NCBI GenBank assembly: GCA_029721515.1
Contig: CM056566.1
Location: forward strand, 22,744,269 to 22,808,268
Direction of reading: 5' to 3'
DNA: 64,000 nucleotides
Origin: Synanceia verrucosa
Taxonomy: Eukaryota; Chordata; Actinopteri; Perciformes; Synanceiidae
Under the pieces are notes generated by a model, which worked only from the letters and a program-made list of their open reading frames with translations, made no database searches and was not told the origin of the DNA. The translations under genes and the position numbers were made by a program. Shown piece after piece: positions 22,756 through 34,160 of this stretch (its first letter is position 1; the number at the start of each line of letters is the position of its first letter).

Positions 22756-25214
22756 ACTTCTGATGTGCATTTATTTATATAAAATTAAGAAAATGCTCAA
22801 ATGCACATTTAGAGGATCCCGTTGCTGTTTTCCCACCATATCTTCTCTGATTCCTTCACATGGGAGCTTCAGCAGCACTGGAGCACCAACTGGAGAATTG
22901 TCCAGATTTACCACCGAGTCACAACCATCTATAAAACCCTGTAAAACTCGTCTGGTTCTGCCCTCCGAGGTTAAACTCAACTAGATGGATTATTTCTTTC
23001 AGCAGAGCACCTTCGCCACCTGCTCCTGCACTGGGAGGCAGTAAAGTGTCAAACAATGTGCAGTCAGCGAACACGACGAGCTGCACCAGGAGGTTGAACA
23101 GGATCTGATGTAAGTAGCGACGTGCCTGGGGAGAGATTAAAACAGGATCTGCTCCATCTACAGTGAACTGTCGACGCTGACTGATGGAGCGTTTATGCTG
23201 TAAAAAGTAGACCTCAAAGAGAGCAGCATGTCAGCATGGCAGGTCAATTTATAGCGATCCGTCCACCAGCTCTTCAGTCACAGATCCACTGTGTAACCCT
23301 ATCTGTCCAGTCCAGACCCACCAACACACAAACTGAACTCTCTATGGAGGATTTAAAGGACCCTGGACTCTTTTTGACACAACAGACACATTTAAAGTAA
23401 CCCAAACCCAAATCTTATACATTTTGCAATAAATAAACAGAAAATATTAAGATCCAGTAAAGAGCGCTCAAGTATCAGAAGCACAGAAATAAATCAGTTT
23501 AAATAACAATATTTGCAAATCACCTTAAAGAACCCAAACATGTCACCTAGCCAACTAAAACATGGCAGCATAAAGAGAGTAATTACTGTTTGGTTATAAA
23601 GAAATTATTCGGATTTATCTTCCATGTTGTGAAGATTAAAGCTCAACTTTCCAGGCCCTAAAAATGTTTCATTGTAGCTCATTTAATGATGTAGACGGTC
23701 CAAAAGAGACCAAGAGGAGTTAGGTAAAAGACTCTGAGTGGAGATCGTTCAAAGTTGTAAAATGTTTTTACGATAAATGCCAAAAATGCATAAAAGTCAC
23801 AAAAAATCATTTAAAAACAGTATTTATCAAGGCACACATATGCATCAGTCAATTAAGGTTAAACTGTGAGGCAGCTAATCACAGAAGACAAAAAATATGA
23901 TCAAACCGAGCTGGCAGATGATTCATTATTGCATTTCTTTTCATTATACATTTAAAACTATTATTTCACATTTCACAACACTTTTAAAGATCATATTAAC
24001 AAAGCAAATCCATGGCTACCAGTGTATCTTCAGTGGGAATCAAATGAATATGCAGAAAGTTACTTTATGAACTTGCCTTCTACATTTAGGGTAAAAAAAT
24101 GTCATCCTCAAAAATAAAGCTTGATTTAAACACTAAAAAAATGTTACAACAACAGTCTGACTTTGCTTTCAGAATAAAAGCACTACAAAACAGCAGCTCA
24201 AGATCAAAAAAATAAAAGTTACGGTTTGACTTGACATGCTGACAGCCCGAAATCAAACCTGCAAAACTTTAGTCTATTAGGAGAAAGACACTGGCTTTTG
24301 ATCAAACACATAATGAATCATTATATAATACAATATAATGATTAATTGTGCACGTATAGGATCAACATTAAAGAGGCGAGTATTGTCCAGTTAGGGCAGA
24401 TCGTTGGCAGCGCAGAGGTTTTGTTGGAAGCCGTCGTGAATGGCAGCTTTCTCTCTGCTGTTATTGCAGCGACTCCCCGGGGCAACAAGAGCTTTCATCA
24501 ACTTCAGATGATTTACATTTCCATCGACACCGACGTTTGTTTTCTGTCAGTCTGTGCGTTTAAACGCCCAGCGACACTGCGACATGCTCCCAGGTCAAAG
24601 GTCAAAGAGTTTGAAACCCGTTAGGAGCTCAAGATCTGGGCCTCATTTTTCCAACACTTTCACTTTCTGAGGGGAAACAAAGACAAAAGACGCAAACACG
24701 TTTTATAATATGACTTCCTCGGGAACACAGGAAGTGTTAACGCTGGCATGAACAGAAGAAGAACTGTGTGGTGACATCACACTGCCACTTTATGATGTCA
24801 TTTCTTCAAATATTTCACTTATCTACAATACAGCATAAACTCAAAAGGTTCTGTCACTCAATAAACTGTAATGATTGATAAAAATTGGAAGCATATTCAT
24901 GCAAGATATTTCTAAATGGAGGAACGTGAACAAAATAGTTCTGAACTCACATTTGTTGCTCATTTTTAGGAGCAAATCAAGAGCAAAGGCGTTTTGAAAT
25001 AAGACGTAATGACGTCGTATACAACATGGTGACACAACAGACCAGAGCTTTCTGCTGCACAAAGACTTAAAGCCGTTTCCGCTGTCGTTTTTATTTTACG
25101 TCAGTTTAAAGAGCATCCAGCAAGAGTGGAGCAGTGTATTTCCTAATCTAATGATAAGAATGACTTTTGATTGATTTGATTATTATTATTCCGTTTCTAT
25201 CACATTTTAAATTT
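22756..25214. other. Intergenic, AT-rich
   Basis: 23340-24340 is AT-rich and featureless. 24380-24620 is more GC-rich and holds the DR1 site. No exon is supported. Confidence 0.5.
24592..24604 (+). promoter_or_regulatory. Perfect DR1 nuclear-receptor element
   Basis: AGGTCAAAGGTCA is a direct repeat of AGGTCA with one base between, the site type used by HNF4, RXR and PPAR. It lies in a moderately GC-rich block (24380-24620). Confidence 0.4.
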
Positions 25215-25558
25215 ACTCTGTACTATTGTCGCCTCACAGCAAGAAGGTACCGGGTTTGATTCCCGGTCCGGGGCCTTTCTGTGTGGAGTTTGCATGTTCT
25301 CCTCATGTCTGCGTGGGTTCTCTCTGGTACTCCGGCTTCCTCCCACCATCCAAAAACATGCATGGGGATTAGGTTAACTAGTTAATTGACCGTAGAATGT
25401 GAGTGTGAGTGGTTGTCTGTCTCTATGTGTCCTGTGATGAACTGGACACTTGTCCAGGGTGTACCCTGTCTTTCACCTTAAGACAGCTGGGATAGACTCC
25501 AGCCCCCCCAAAGACCCTATGAGAGGATAAGAGGGAGAAAATGGATGGATGGATGGAC
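25215..25558 (+). mobile_element. tRNA-headed SINE with GGAT tail
   Basis: The head CGCCTCACAGCAAGAAGGTA leads into GGTTTGATTCCC, a pol III box B. Then come TGTGTGGAGTTTGCATGTTC, CAAAAACATGCATGGGGATT and GACAGCTGGGATAGACTCCA, and the unit ends in ATGGATGGATGGATGG. This is a very common fish SINE layout. Box A is not seen, so the 5' end is probably truncated. Confidence 0.75.
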
Positions 25559-25631
25559 TTAAAGTGAACCAACTCATGTCTGTGGATGTCATGTCCCACT
25601 GACTTTTGAATTGAATTTTCATTTTTCCCCA

Positions 25632-25749
25632 TCTCTTTATGCTCTGACTACATCTCCCAGAAGCCCCAATATTACTCACAGGCTGTGTGAGAGCGCGATC
25701 GGCGTACTATAAACACTTTGACGTACTATTGCGTCACACTCAGAGTTAA
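25632..25749 (-). mobile_element. piggyBac-type MITE, copy C (truncated)
   Basis: A reverse-orientation fragment holding only the outer end of the family. It runs from the TCTTTATGCTCTGACTAC region to a decayed terminus ACTCAGAGTTAA. The ZNF143-like site is intact at 25646-25663, but the CTCF-like core has decayed. It lies about 75 bases after a SINE tail. Confidence 0.6.
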
Positions 25750-25769
25750 AATAGATTTGATTTGAATTT

Positions 25770-25822
25770 CAACAACTGCATCAGAAATAGTTTGTGCACA
25801 TGACGAATAAAGAACCTTGAAA
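25770..25822 (+). repeat. Short retrotransposon tail fragment
   Basis: GTGCACATGACGAATAAAGA followed by ACCTTGAA resembles the 3' tail seen at 50.6 kb. It lies just after the piggyBac-type copy C. Confidence 0.35.
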
Positions 25823-26379
25823 TATAAATTATATGAAAACACACAGGCCAGTGATGAAAACTATTAGTAGAGTTTGATTTTGGAAAGTATTATGAATGAC
25901 TGGAGGTGGATGCTGCAGCCCTGCTGTGTGATTCATACCAACATGACTGTAGTGTTGTTTTTTTTCTTGTTTTCCAGCTAAACTCCTCTTCCTCTCACGA
26001 TCTGCTCTCCCTGTTTCTCATCCACAAAAGCCAGGAGGTTATATTTACTGCATGTAGACACGTGAAGGTCAGACGCGTAAAGCGCTCCTGATGGCTTTGC
26101 CAAATGGCGGCTCTCGCCTCCTTCCACCTCCTGCCAGACGTTCTGTGCAGGAGCAAATGTCATTTCCACCATGCGGGGCTTGTATACGCCTCTGCAGAAA
26201 CAGCCACAGCGAGGACTGGGAGGTGACAAAGAGTGGTCTGTGCTGACATCTCAGCAGCGATAATAAAACGAGCGAGGCGACGGGATCGGACGGGGTCGGT
26301 GGACGGTTCTGCAGTCGGGCCGTAAAGGGACGTCTGAGGCCCTCGAGTCATGTCCAGTGAATAATTCACATTGAAAAGT

Positions 26380-26540
26380 TTTTTCCTGCTTAATTTTCAG
26401 TCTGGCAGCTCTTTTCCCCTTCCAGTAATTTAGGGGTTGGGAGCGGCGGGCGCTGGTTATGAATCACCCGCCGTCCAACGAACTATCAGCGGCGTCTTGC
26501 TGCGTGGATAAACAGCACCTTCATGATCATGGAAACACCT
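26380..26540. promoter_or_regulatory. Candidate conserved non-coding element
   Basis: CTGCTTAATTTTCAG and CAGTAATTTAGGGGTTGG lead into a CpG-rich stretch with GGTTATGAATCACCC. No repeats or plausible exon are seen. Confidence 0.22.
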
Positions 26541-26743
26541 TTAACTCAGCAGCTCTGAGCAGTCCATGCACAAAGTTTCCACAGTTCTCTTCAGATTCTG
26601 TTTCGTTTTTATCTTGACAGGTGCTGAGGATAATAGCTGAAACAGCCTCTTTAGCGCCACCTGTCTCCACACTCGTAAATGTTACGAGATACCTCGGTTC
26701 ATACTCACCTGCTGCAGGAGGTGTGTGGTCCGTCTGACCTCAT

Positions 26744-26756
26744 AGGTCAAAGGTGA
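26744..26756 (+). promoter_or_regulatory. DR1-like element with everted half-site
   Basis: AGGTCAAAGGTGA has one mismatch to DR1. TGACCT lies three bases upstream, giving a TGACCT-n3-AGGTCA everted pair. Confidence 0.3.
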
Positions 26757-28085
26757 ACGATGTAAAGCCTGGATATCAGAGCGCTTATGTGTCTGCTGAG
26801 ACGACCTGCTGCATGCTGGGAAGTCCTCAGTAGGATTGGGCCACATTAAAACAACAAAAATCTTCAATTACCATCCACAGTGTGCTGCTAACGACAGCAG
26901 ACATCTTTCCTCCTGGAGATTCAATCTACTGATTGATGTCTTGGTAATAAGTGTACTCAGTGAATGAATACTGTATTTCAGACAACACACAAACACATGC
27001 ACTGACTAGTTTGAAGTAGAGCTGCTCCATATTGGCAAAAATCACAACTGTGTTGGCGAAAATTTAAATAACTTCATCTTAAAATAATTGTACTGACAAC
27101 ACGCATCCAGACAGAATATTCTGTAACCTATATTTTATATTTTAAAGTTTAAAGCATCAATTTGGTGCAATTTGGGAACAAAATATATATATTTTTTTAG
27201 GGAACTTGGTGCTCCAGTGAACATAATAAACTTGTCGGTAGCTGTGAAATACCGCCTTCCACTGGCTGCTAACAGCTAATGTTACCAGCTTTGTTGATCA
27301 CGATGCAGCAGCACTATCAGGGATCATGACCCCAGTGTGTTTTAGCATCATCACAGGTGACATCGTGATTATCGTGACATCTCTACTAAAGTAACAGGGA
27401 CGCTGCTGTCTGAATCACTGCAGACTAAATCTAATTCACCTCCACTACAGAGAAAGGCAGTTTTTCGTGGTCAAGCAGACTCCAGACGAGTGTTTTACGA
27501 GGATTTGGCCTCGTGGTGAAGGACGGACCACAGCCAGCAGAGAGCCTCATCACATCTCTTTCCATCCCTGATATTTTATCTCACGCGTGAATGGAGATGA
27601 TGGAGCTCCGTGGTTTTCAGCGATGGACTGCAGGCATCTGATACAAGCTCATCTGCTGCCTGTACAAAGCTGATGGCTTTAACATCTGAAGTCCAGCTTT
27701 TCACAGTCTTGGCTCGGTCGGCTGGATTCCTGAAATAGATATCTCAGAGCTCAGAAGTGGATGAAACTACAATGGCAAAGACAATCTTCTCCGTTTTGCT
27801 TCACTTAATGAATCAGATTTTATTACCAGCGGCTGCAAACGCCAACGACGCCGTGAGATGCTGTAAATGTTTCCTTTGTAACGGACCGTTGTCCTGCCGT
27901 GACTCCCCTCATCTCCTCTCTGACACTTGAATCTATTATTTATAGCAAGCAAAGGAATCTCACATCGAAAACAAGCTGACGAGTTCACATTAAAGCCCGT
28001 CCATTTCCATCGGTCTCCTGGAGTGTCACTCAATAATGCAGAGTTAGTTATTCAGAGTTAAAGAGCTGCTGCGTCGCATCATCTT

Positions 28086-28810
28086 CAAGATAAAATAAGA
28101 TCCTTTATTCATCCCACAAACACTTGAATCTCCACTGTTCCAGCAGCAAAGTAAGACCTACTGTATGTCAGGGTTCTTTCACCATTTTAAAACTCAAATT
28201 TAACACATTTTAAAACCTCAACAAATATAATTTAAGAGCCAAAAATGTCATAACAATTTCCTTGGTAGAAAATCGCCAATTTATTGTAGGGACCGACCAG
28301 TATCAATTTTTTGAGGCGCTATAGATGTTGATATTTAGCAGGGAAACAAGCTGATATCCTATTAATCTCTGAAAATATTTTTTTATGATTTTTTCAGCCC
28401 TTTAACAGTTGCAACAATTATACAAATTTAAGGCTTAACTTTCTGCTACAACTTTAATTCCACAACTTTCAAGAACAAAGGAGTGAACTTTGTAATGAAA
28501 AAACTGCAGTAAATCTCTGAATACTGTTTTCCTATCGGCATTAAATGCTCCATCTGAAAATTTACTACCTACAGCAAATTTATGGTAAATTTATGACAAT
28601 TTAAAACCTTAAGCACCTGGATTTTAATTCAAGACATTTTAAGACTTTTTAAGGAACCGCGGGAACCCTGTATGTAAAAAATAAGAGGCAGTGTCACCAG
28701 TAAACCAGTAGAATGAGTAAAGAAACATGTCAAAATGACAAGATAAAGGGAAATAAGTGTCTTGTGCAGGACAACTAACTCATATAGATCAGTAAAGAAA
28801 TAAATGAACT
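28086..28810. repeat. Older interspersed repeat split by a hAT MITE
   Basis: Left half (AAGATAAAATAAGATCCTTT onward) and right half (AAGAGGCAGTGTCACCAGTA to about 28810) match the continuous copy at 11350-11600, with the hAT MITE at 28169-28670 between them. The opening resembles the reverse complement of a common fish non-LTR retrotransposon 3' end. The family name is not certain. Confidence 0.55.
28169..28670 (+). mobile_element. hAT-type MITE, copy 2 (nested)
   Basis: Starts CAGGGTTCTTTC and ends GGGAACCCTG, so its inverted ends are better kept than those of copy 1. The flanks share only TATGT rather than a full 8-bp duplication. It interrupts an older repeat whose halves lie at 28086-28168 and 28671-28810. 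An uninterrupted relative of that repeat is at 11350-11600. Confidence 0.72.
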
Positions 28811-28919
28811 TCACAGCTCTGTTAATTCAATGAAAACACTGCGGTCTGGGCTCAACAACTATTTTATTATTTTAATGTCTTTAATGTGTTTTTATATTCA
28901 TTTTGATGTGAAGTAAGCA

Positions 28920-29166
28920 GAGCTGCTACAATTAATTGATTAGTTGACAAACTATTTTTATGCTCAATGAATTGGTTTGTAAAATTCTCTCTCTGTAAAA
29001 ATCTCAGCCTCTTAAATGTGAATATTTCCTGGTTTCTTTCCTCCTCTGTGACAGTAAACTGAATATTTTCAAGAAGTTTGAAACACTGATCCACATTTTT
29101 CACCGTTTTCTGACATTTTATAAACCAGACAATTCATGAATGAAAATAATCATTAGTTGCAGCTCC
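28920..29166 (-). mobile_element. TA-family MITE (GCTGCAAC), reverse copy
   Basis: The ends GAGCTGCTACAATTAATTGA and CATTAGTTGCAGCTC are inverted. The interior carries the reverse of the family core (TTTCTGACATTTTATAAACC, TTTCCTGGTTTCTTTCCTCC). Confidence 0.6.
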
Positions 29167-30189
29167 AGACGCAAACATGTAGTGTGCTTACTGTTATTTT
29201 TGAGCTGTATTTCTTTCCTCCTCGCTGCACCATCACTCTTTACACATCCTGCTTCAGGATTATGTGGATTACATTCTGCTTGACTCAATATAGGATGTAC
29301 GGAGCTTTACTGAGCTTCTGCAGAGATGTTCAAAGAACCATAACTCTATAACACTTCCTGGATGCTGTATCTGTTTGTGAAATACCTCACAGGTGTCTGG
29401 TTGCAGAGCAGTGTATCTAAAACGAAGTGCAAACGCTGAGTTAATCTGCTCTGCTGTTTCCACCGGCTCAGCACAGCAGGCAGCGATTAGAGCTCCACAA
29501 TAGACTCACAATAGAGCCTCCATGTCATCTGCCAGCTCTGAGACACACTGCAAGGAAGGACTCACGCACAAAAAACACATCTATTTCACCAGGGAAATAG
29601 AGACTTGAGAGCATTGATGACATTAATTAATGTGAGTGTGAAAGACAACGGGATTAAAACAGCTTGAACAAACTCTAACACACACCTCTCTAAAAGCAGA
29701 CAGGTTGTGTGTTTATTGTCACAGTTGAGCTGCATTTGTTGCATTAAAGGTGCAAGAAATGTTGTCACTTAAGTATAACTAATAAATAAAACACACTGAT
29801 TCCTAATTTCTAGACGTGCATGAATGGTGCTGACTCATAAAACAATACACTTAGTGAACCAGAGACATTCAATTTTTTTTTCCAAACAACCCAATCAATC
29901 ATTCATTGCAGCTCTAGAAGCAGACATGTATTGTCTTTATAGTTATTGTGGCATTAAAGGTGTGATAATTATTATTACTGTATCATTATGATAGTGTTAG
30001 GTAATTTAGTATGGCAGTTACCCAATCAATAATTCAGCAAAGAACAGCCATCACAAGATGTTGAAAAGTATTGATCAAATTAATTAACTACATGTGAAGA
30101 CAAATATGATTTAAACACCTTGAGCAAATGTACGCATACATAGATATATTATAGACTTTCACTGATGCAAACAGACGCCACACAACACT

Positions 30190-30560
30190 GATTACCCCAG
30201 AGAGCCAGACTTGAAGCCATGAGCGCCACGGCATCCAGAAGCGACACCTTAGCCCGGGGTTTAATTTTGCGTGGCGGCGGGGCGTTAGGAAAACACATGA
30301 TGTAGCCAGTTGTTTTGGAGGGCGAGAGCGCAGCAGCCGCCATAAAGGCCGGGTTTTTTATTAGCTGTTGCTTGATCTGTTCCTGCAGGCCGCGCAGCGA
30401 GCAGCTAAATCAATGCATCCAGCTGTTCTTGGAGCTCGGCGGCGCTCTCTGGACGCGCAGCAGGTGTACGGCCCCCTCGGCCCGGTCACATAACAAATAA
30501 TAACGGCCTCCACACACGGCCCATCCATCACCGTTATGGCCTCGGCCCGGGAGACCGCCG
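30190..30560. promoter_or_regulatory. CpG-rich block, candidate conserved non-coding element
   Basis: Unusually CpG- and GC-rich for this window (GGCGGCGGGG, GGCCGCGCAGCG). It includes homeodomain-type AT words (TTTTATTAGCTG, TAAATCAATGCA, AACAAATAATAACG) between GC segments. No plausible exon or frame was found. Confidence 0.35.
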
Positions 30561-30805
30561 CTCACGCACCAGTGTGTTAACACAGAGCACACGTGCATCG
30601 TCGTGGAAACACATACAGTCCATAATATGTTAATATTTCTATACTTGCGGGGACACTTTCTCCATCATATTCCACATCACACACCTGAAACTGGTCCTCA
30701 CACACTTAAAAGAGCAGAAACACATGCTGCTTTACACAGCAACACTTCCCCACATGTGCTCACACACACACAAACATATGAAGTCATATGACACATGTTT
30801 GTGCT

Positions 30806-30834
30806 CACTCACACACACACACACACACACACTC
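30806..30834. repeat. CA microsatellite
   Basis: CACACA run after CTCACT, within a CA-rich 230-bp surround. Confidence 0.85.
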
Positions 30835-30894
30835 ACAGATATATAGAAACATGTGCACACCTAAAAAAACACATGTATGTGACTTAAAGCCACA

Positions 30895-31113
30895 TTTTCT
30901 CCATTAACTGATCAGCTGTTTTGGTTTATAAAATGTCAGAAAATGTTTCCCAAAAGCCCAAAATTATGTCCTCAAATGTGTTATTATGTCCAAAATGCAT
31001 AAATATTCATTTTCCTGTCAAAAAGGAGGAAAGAAACCAGGAAAAAAATCACTTTTAAGAAGCTGGAATCTGATGATTTTTACCTTTTTTTTCTCCAAAA
31101 ATGACTAGGATAT
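30895..31113 (+). mobile_element. TA-family MITE, partial copy
   Basis: Carries TTATAAAATGTCAGAAAATG, TTTCCCAAAAGCCCAAAATT and GGAGGAAAGAAACCAGGAAA in the usual order. Both GCTGCAAC ends are missing. Confidence 0.5.
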
Positions 31114-31257
31114 CACTAGTAGACAGACAGAGTACTCTGACATGCAGTACACAGTAGTAGTAGTAGTACACGAAACACACACACAGGGGGGTGATCCATC
31201 ATAGTTATGACCGGTTCCACTCAGAACCCTGAAGGACTCGAGTTGATGAAGAAAAAT

Positions 31258-31285
31258 GTTTAAAGGGTCAGTTCACCCAAAACAC
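31258..31285 (+). repeat. MITE-end fragment (AAAGGGTCAGTTCACCC)
   Basis: TTTAAAGGGTCAGTTCACCC then AAAACA is a familiar fish MITE terminus. No partner end is visible nearby. Confidence 0.35.
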
Positions 31286-31477
31286 AACATGTACCTCTAA
31301 TGGGACCAGAGTATTCCTACTGTACTACTACTGTACTACTAGTGTAATACTACTGCCACAGTTTTACTGCAGGGGGTGGAGAAGGAAAGAGTTGGTAAAA
31401 ACAAGAGGCGGCTCACAGATACAACAGCTGGATGGTGAGGCTGAAAATCCATCAGGCTGCACATCTGGTGTAACTCC

Positions 31478-31905
31478 AAACTAGAGGAGGAGGAGGTGAA
31501 AGAGGAAGAGGATGACAAGGGAGAAGAGGAAGATGAGAGGAGGAGAAAAGAAGGAGAAAGGAAAGGAGATAAAAGTTAAAGACAACATAGGGAAGGAAAT
31601 GAAAGTAGTGAACTGGAAAAACGAAAGGAAGAGAAAGAAGAGGACATGACTGGATAAGGGAGGAAGTAAGGAAGAAAAGGAAGGATGAAATGAAGAGGGA
31701 AGAATAAAAGGAGATGAATAGAGAGGAGGAAAGAAACAGAAGGAAATGACAAGAGGATTAAGGAAGTAAAGGAAAGGAAAGGAAAGGAAGGGGATGAAGA
31801 GTAGCCTAGGGTGGGGAGAAATGAGATGAGGAAATGAGATGAGGAAAGGAGATGAGGAAAGGAGATAGGAAAGGAGATAAGGAAATGGGATGAGGAAAGG
31901 AGACA
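31478..31905 (+). repeat. Polypurine (GA-rich) tract
   Basis: About 430 bases in which the + strand is nearly all A and G, with GGAAA, GAGGA and GATGAGGAAA units and few pyrimidines. A long reverse-strand open frame here (Ser/Phe/Leu/Pro-rich) is only its translation. Confidence 0.85.
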
Positions 31906-32017
31906 ATTGTATGATACAGTTAGAAATTTTCAGGAACCTCCCAACCAGAAATTTTTCAAAATAAAACACCAGCTGCCACTGCGTCAAAACCAACGACGAC
32001 TCATAACACTGCAGGAA

Positions 32018-32042
32018 TGTGTGTGTGTGTGTGTGTGTGTGT
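32018..32042. repeat. GT microsatellite
   Basis: A short pure GT run, 105 bases before the next one. Confidence 0.9.
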
Positions 32043-32145
32043 GCAGCATAACAACTGCTTCACAGAAAGCGACCGATCTGCTTCAGCTCTGAACAGCTGG
32101 TATCTGCAGTTGCTGTTTCCTCCACACATGAAAGGCCAACAGTCA

Positions 32146-32147
<2 letters not shown>

Positions 32148-32186
<39 letters not shown>
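32148..32186. repeat. GT microsatellite
   Basis: A pure GT run in the same orientation as the 32018 run. Confidence 0.9.
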
Positions 32187-32187
<1 letters not shown>

Positions 32188-32307
32188 AACATGAGAGATA
32201 AAGGCATCGCCATGAAATATTCAGAGCCTCATAAATCAGTGCCACACTGCCTCATGAACACATGACCGTTCCTATATGCTGCTGTCACTGATCACAAACT
32301 ACATGCT

Positions 32308-32431
32308 AATTACATGTGTGTTAATTGCATGTTTGTTTATTACATGTGTGTTAATTGCATGTTTGTTTATTATATGTGTGTTAATTACATGTGTGATTAT
32401 TACATGTGTTTATTACGTGTGTTAATTACAT
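32308..32431 (+). repeat. 30-bp minisatellite with 15-bp substructure
   Basis: Units at 32311-32340 and 32341-32370 are identical, and later units diverge. Each is two related 15-mers, TACATGTGTGTTAAT and TGCATGTTTGTTTAT. Confidence 0.85.
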
Positions 32432-32659
32432 CAGGAATTAATTACAGCAGGAACAAGCTTGTGTTGCTTGTTTTTCTTTGCATTTCTTTAATTAAGCAGC
32501 TAAAACTCACATGCTGCTCTTTTCATTTTTTGACAAACCAGCTCAGTGAGTCCCAAAATGTTGCATTTCGAGCACCCTTAAACTCACTTTGATTATATTT
32601 TATTATGGAAAAGGTATGACACCAATGACTAAAATAGTCCTAAGAGAGACTTTAAGATT

Positions 32660-32935
32660 TTTTGCCAGAGATGAAAAAATAAAATAAAAAGAAGAATAAA
32701 AAAATAACAATAACAATAGAATAACAATAAAAATCAGGTGTATTTAGTAAAATAAGTAAACTAAAATAGAAAAGTAATATTGCGCATACTGAAAGAGTAA
32801 TGTTAGAAATATGAATAATACCTAAAAATAAATAATAATAAATTGTTTATAAGACTGCCATCATCTAAAAAAATAAATAAAAAAATAAACTAAAAATATA
32901 GGGCACATGAAACCTTTAACAAACATCAATAATAT
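32660..32935. repeat. AATA-rich low-complexity DNA
   Basis: Repeated AAAATAAAT/AATAACAAT strings with very little G or C. Confidence 0.65.
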
Positions 32936-34160
32936 AAGTGAATTGGTGAACAATGCTAAACAATGCTATTATTAGAATAATATTTTGTGTACATATTCAT
33001 ACACTCGGCCTGCAACAGTACGCGTTCTGAACCTGTTTCGCTACGCACCCGCTAACGGCTCCTCCATCTTGATAGATGCCTTTAAATGATAAATTAACTC
33101 AGAAAATATGGTACATCACACAATGTTCGGTGCAAAACAACAACAGTAACAACATAAAGACATATTATGCTGCATGTTTCTGAGCTCGTCCTGCTCGCTG
33201 CTGCTTTACATTCTAGTGAAAAGACTGAGGCTGATCGCAGTGAAAGGACTTCTCAAGTTCCAAGGAGAGTCGTCTGCATTGTTGCTGCTGTCTTGACCTC
33301 TTTATGGTAACTATATGTAGAAGATAAAAAGCTCAGCAGGTCTCAGTAACTGACCTTACAGCTCCACTTTACTAACGCCGGCTACACCCAGGTTAGCTGC
33401 TGCACAGTCTGCATCTCCAGCACATTCAGGACATCACCCAGTTTATTTTTACTCACTGAATAATTTGTGCTATTAAACATGCAGCATGTTGCATCTCGGC
33501 GCACTAACATGTCTAATATGTGACATTTCATTTCCTTAGAGTAACAACTGGCTGCGAGGTGGGCTTCTCCTACGACGGCTCACTTTACAGTGTGACACAT
33601 TATCCGGTGTGAACCAGGTCAGCGGCTGTAATGAGGAAGGAAAGAGACAAGAAAAGACCCAAAAAGACGAGCTTTCACTGAGCACAGAGGGCAGAGACAT
33701 GGGTCACAGAGGACATCATGTATTGTCTTTGTACCGTACACCAAACCTCTGCTGGAAAATCTGCATTTTAGCCAATGTCATCCCGGTTATATTGAGCTAA
33801 GGCCGGGCAGTGTGACCGTGTACCGTAGGGTTCACAACACATTAACACAATTAAAGGTTTGATAAATAATCATCAGTAATGTGGACATAATGACGAGCTC
33901 CTGTAAAACTACCTTTAAAACCAGGAAAAGACAACAATAAGACTTTAGGACTATTTTCTTTGACTAAAATTGTGCTCAAAACTGAATAATAATAATAAAA
34001 AAAACAGTAATAAATTGACTGTGTGTGTAAGAAGTAATGTTAACACCTGAGCCTGACAGGATAACAAGGATAACACTAAAAGTCATGTATGTTCAGTGAT
34101 GATGTTGAGAGATAAATATTAGAAATGATTCGGAAAAAGGACTAAAAAGTAATATAGTTC
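32936..34160. other. Intergenic, unresolved block
   Basis: 33000-33830 is non-AT-rich with an odd segment at 33540-33590 preceded by a TTTCATTTCCTTAG splice-acceptor-like string. No frame continues convincingly, so I do not call an exon. It may be an old transposon. Confidence 0.4.

Larger units (their letters stand above)
25823..28085. other. Intergenic
   Basis: Contains a YY1-like AAATGGCGGC at 26102-26111, the candidate element at 26380-26540 and a DR1-like site at 26744. No gene is seen. Confidence 0.5.

Noticed and set aside
21760..22782. Repetitive frames with MFSLLKENHRGFC units
   Set aside because: The 42-bp minisatellite unit is a multiple of three, which keeps frames open. The 36-, 38- and 40-bp units break them and both strands behave alike.
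31481..31993. 170-codon reverse-strand frame rich in Ser, Phe, Leu and Pro
   Set aside because: It is the translation of the polypurine tract, so it is low complexity and not a gene.
33526..33592. Possible internal exon bounded by CCTTAG and a TACAG/TGTGAC edge
   Set aside because: No downstream donor GT in a good context, no continuing frame and no recognised protein family.
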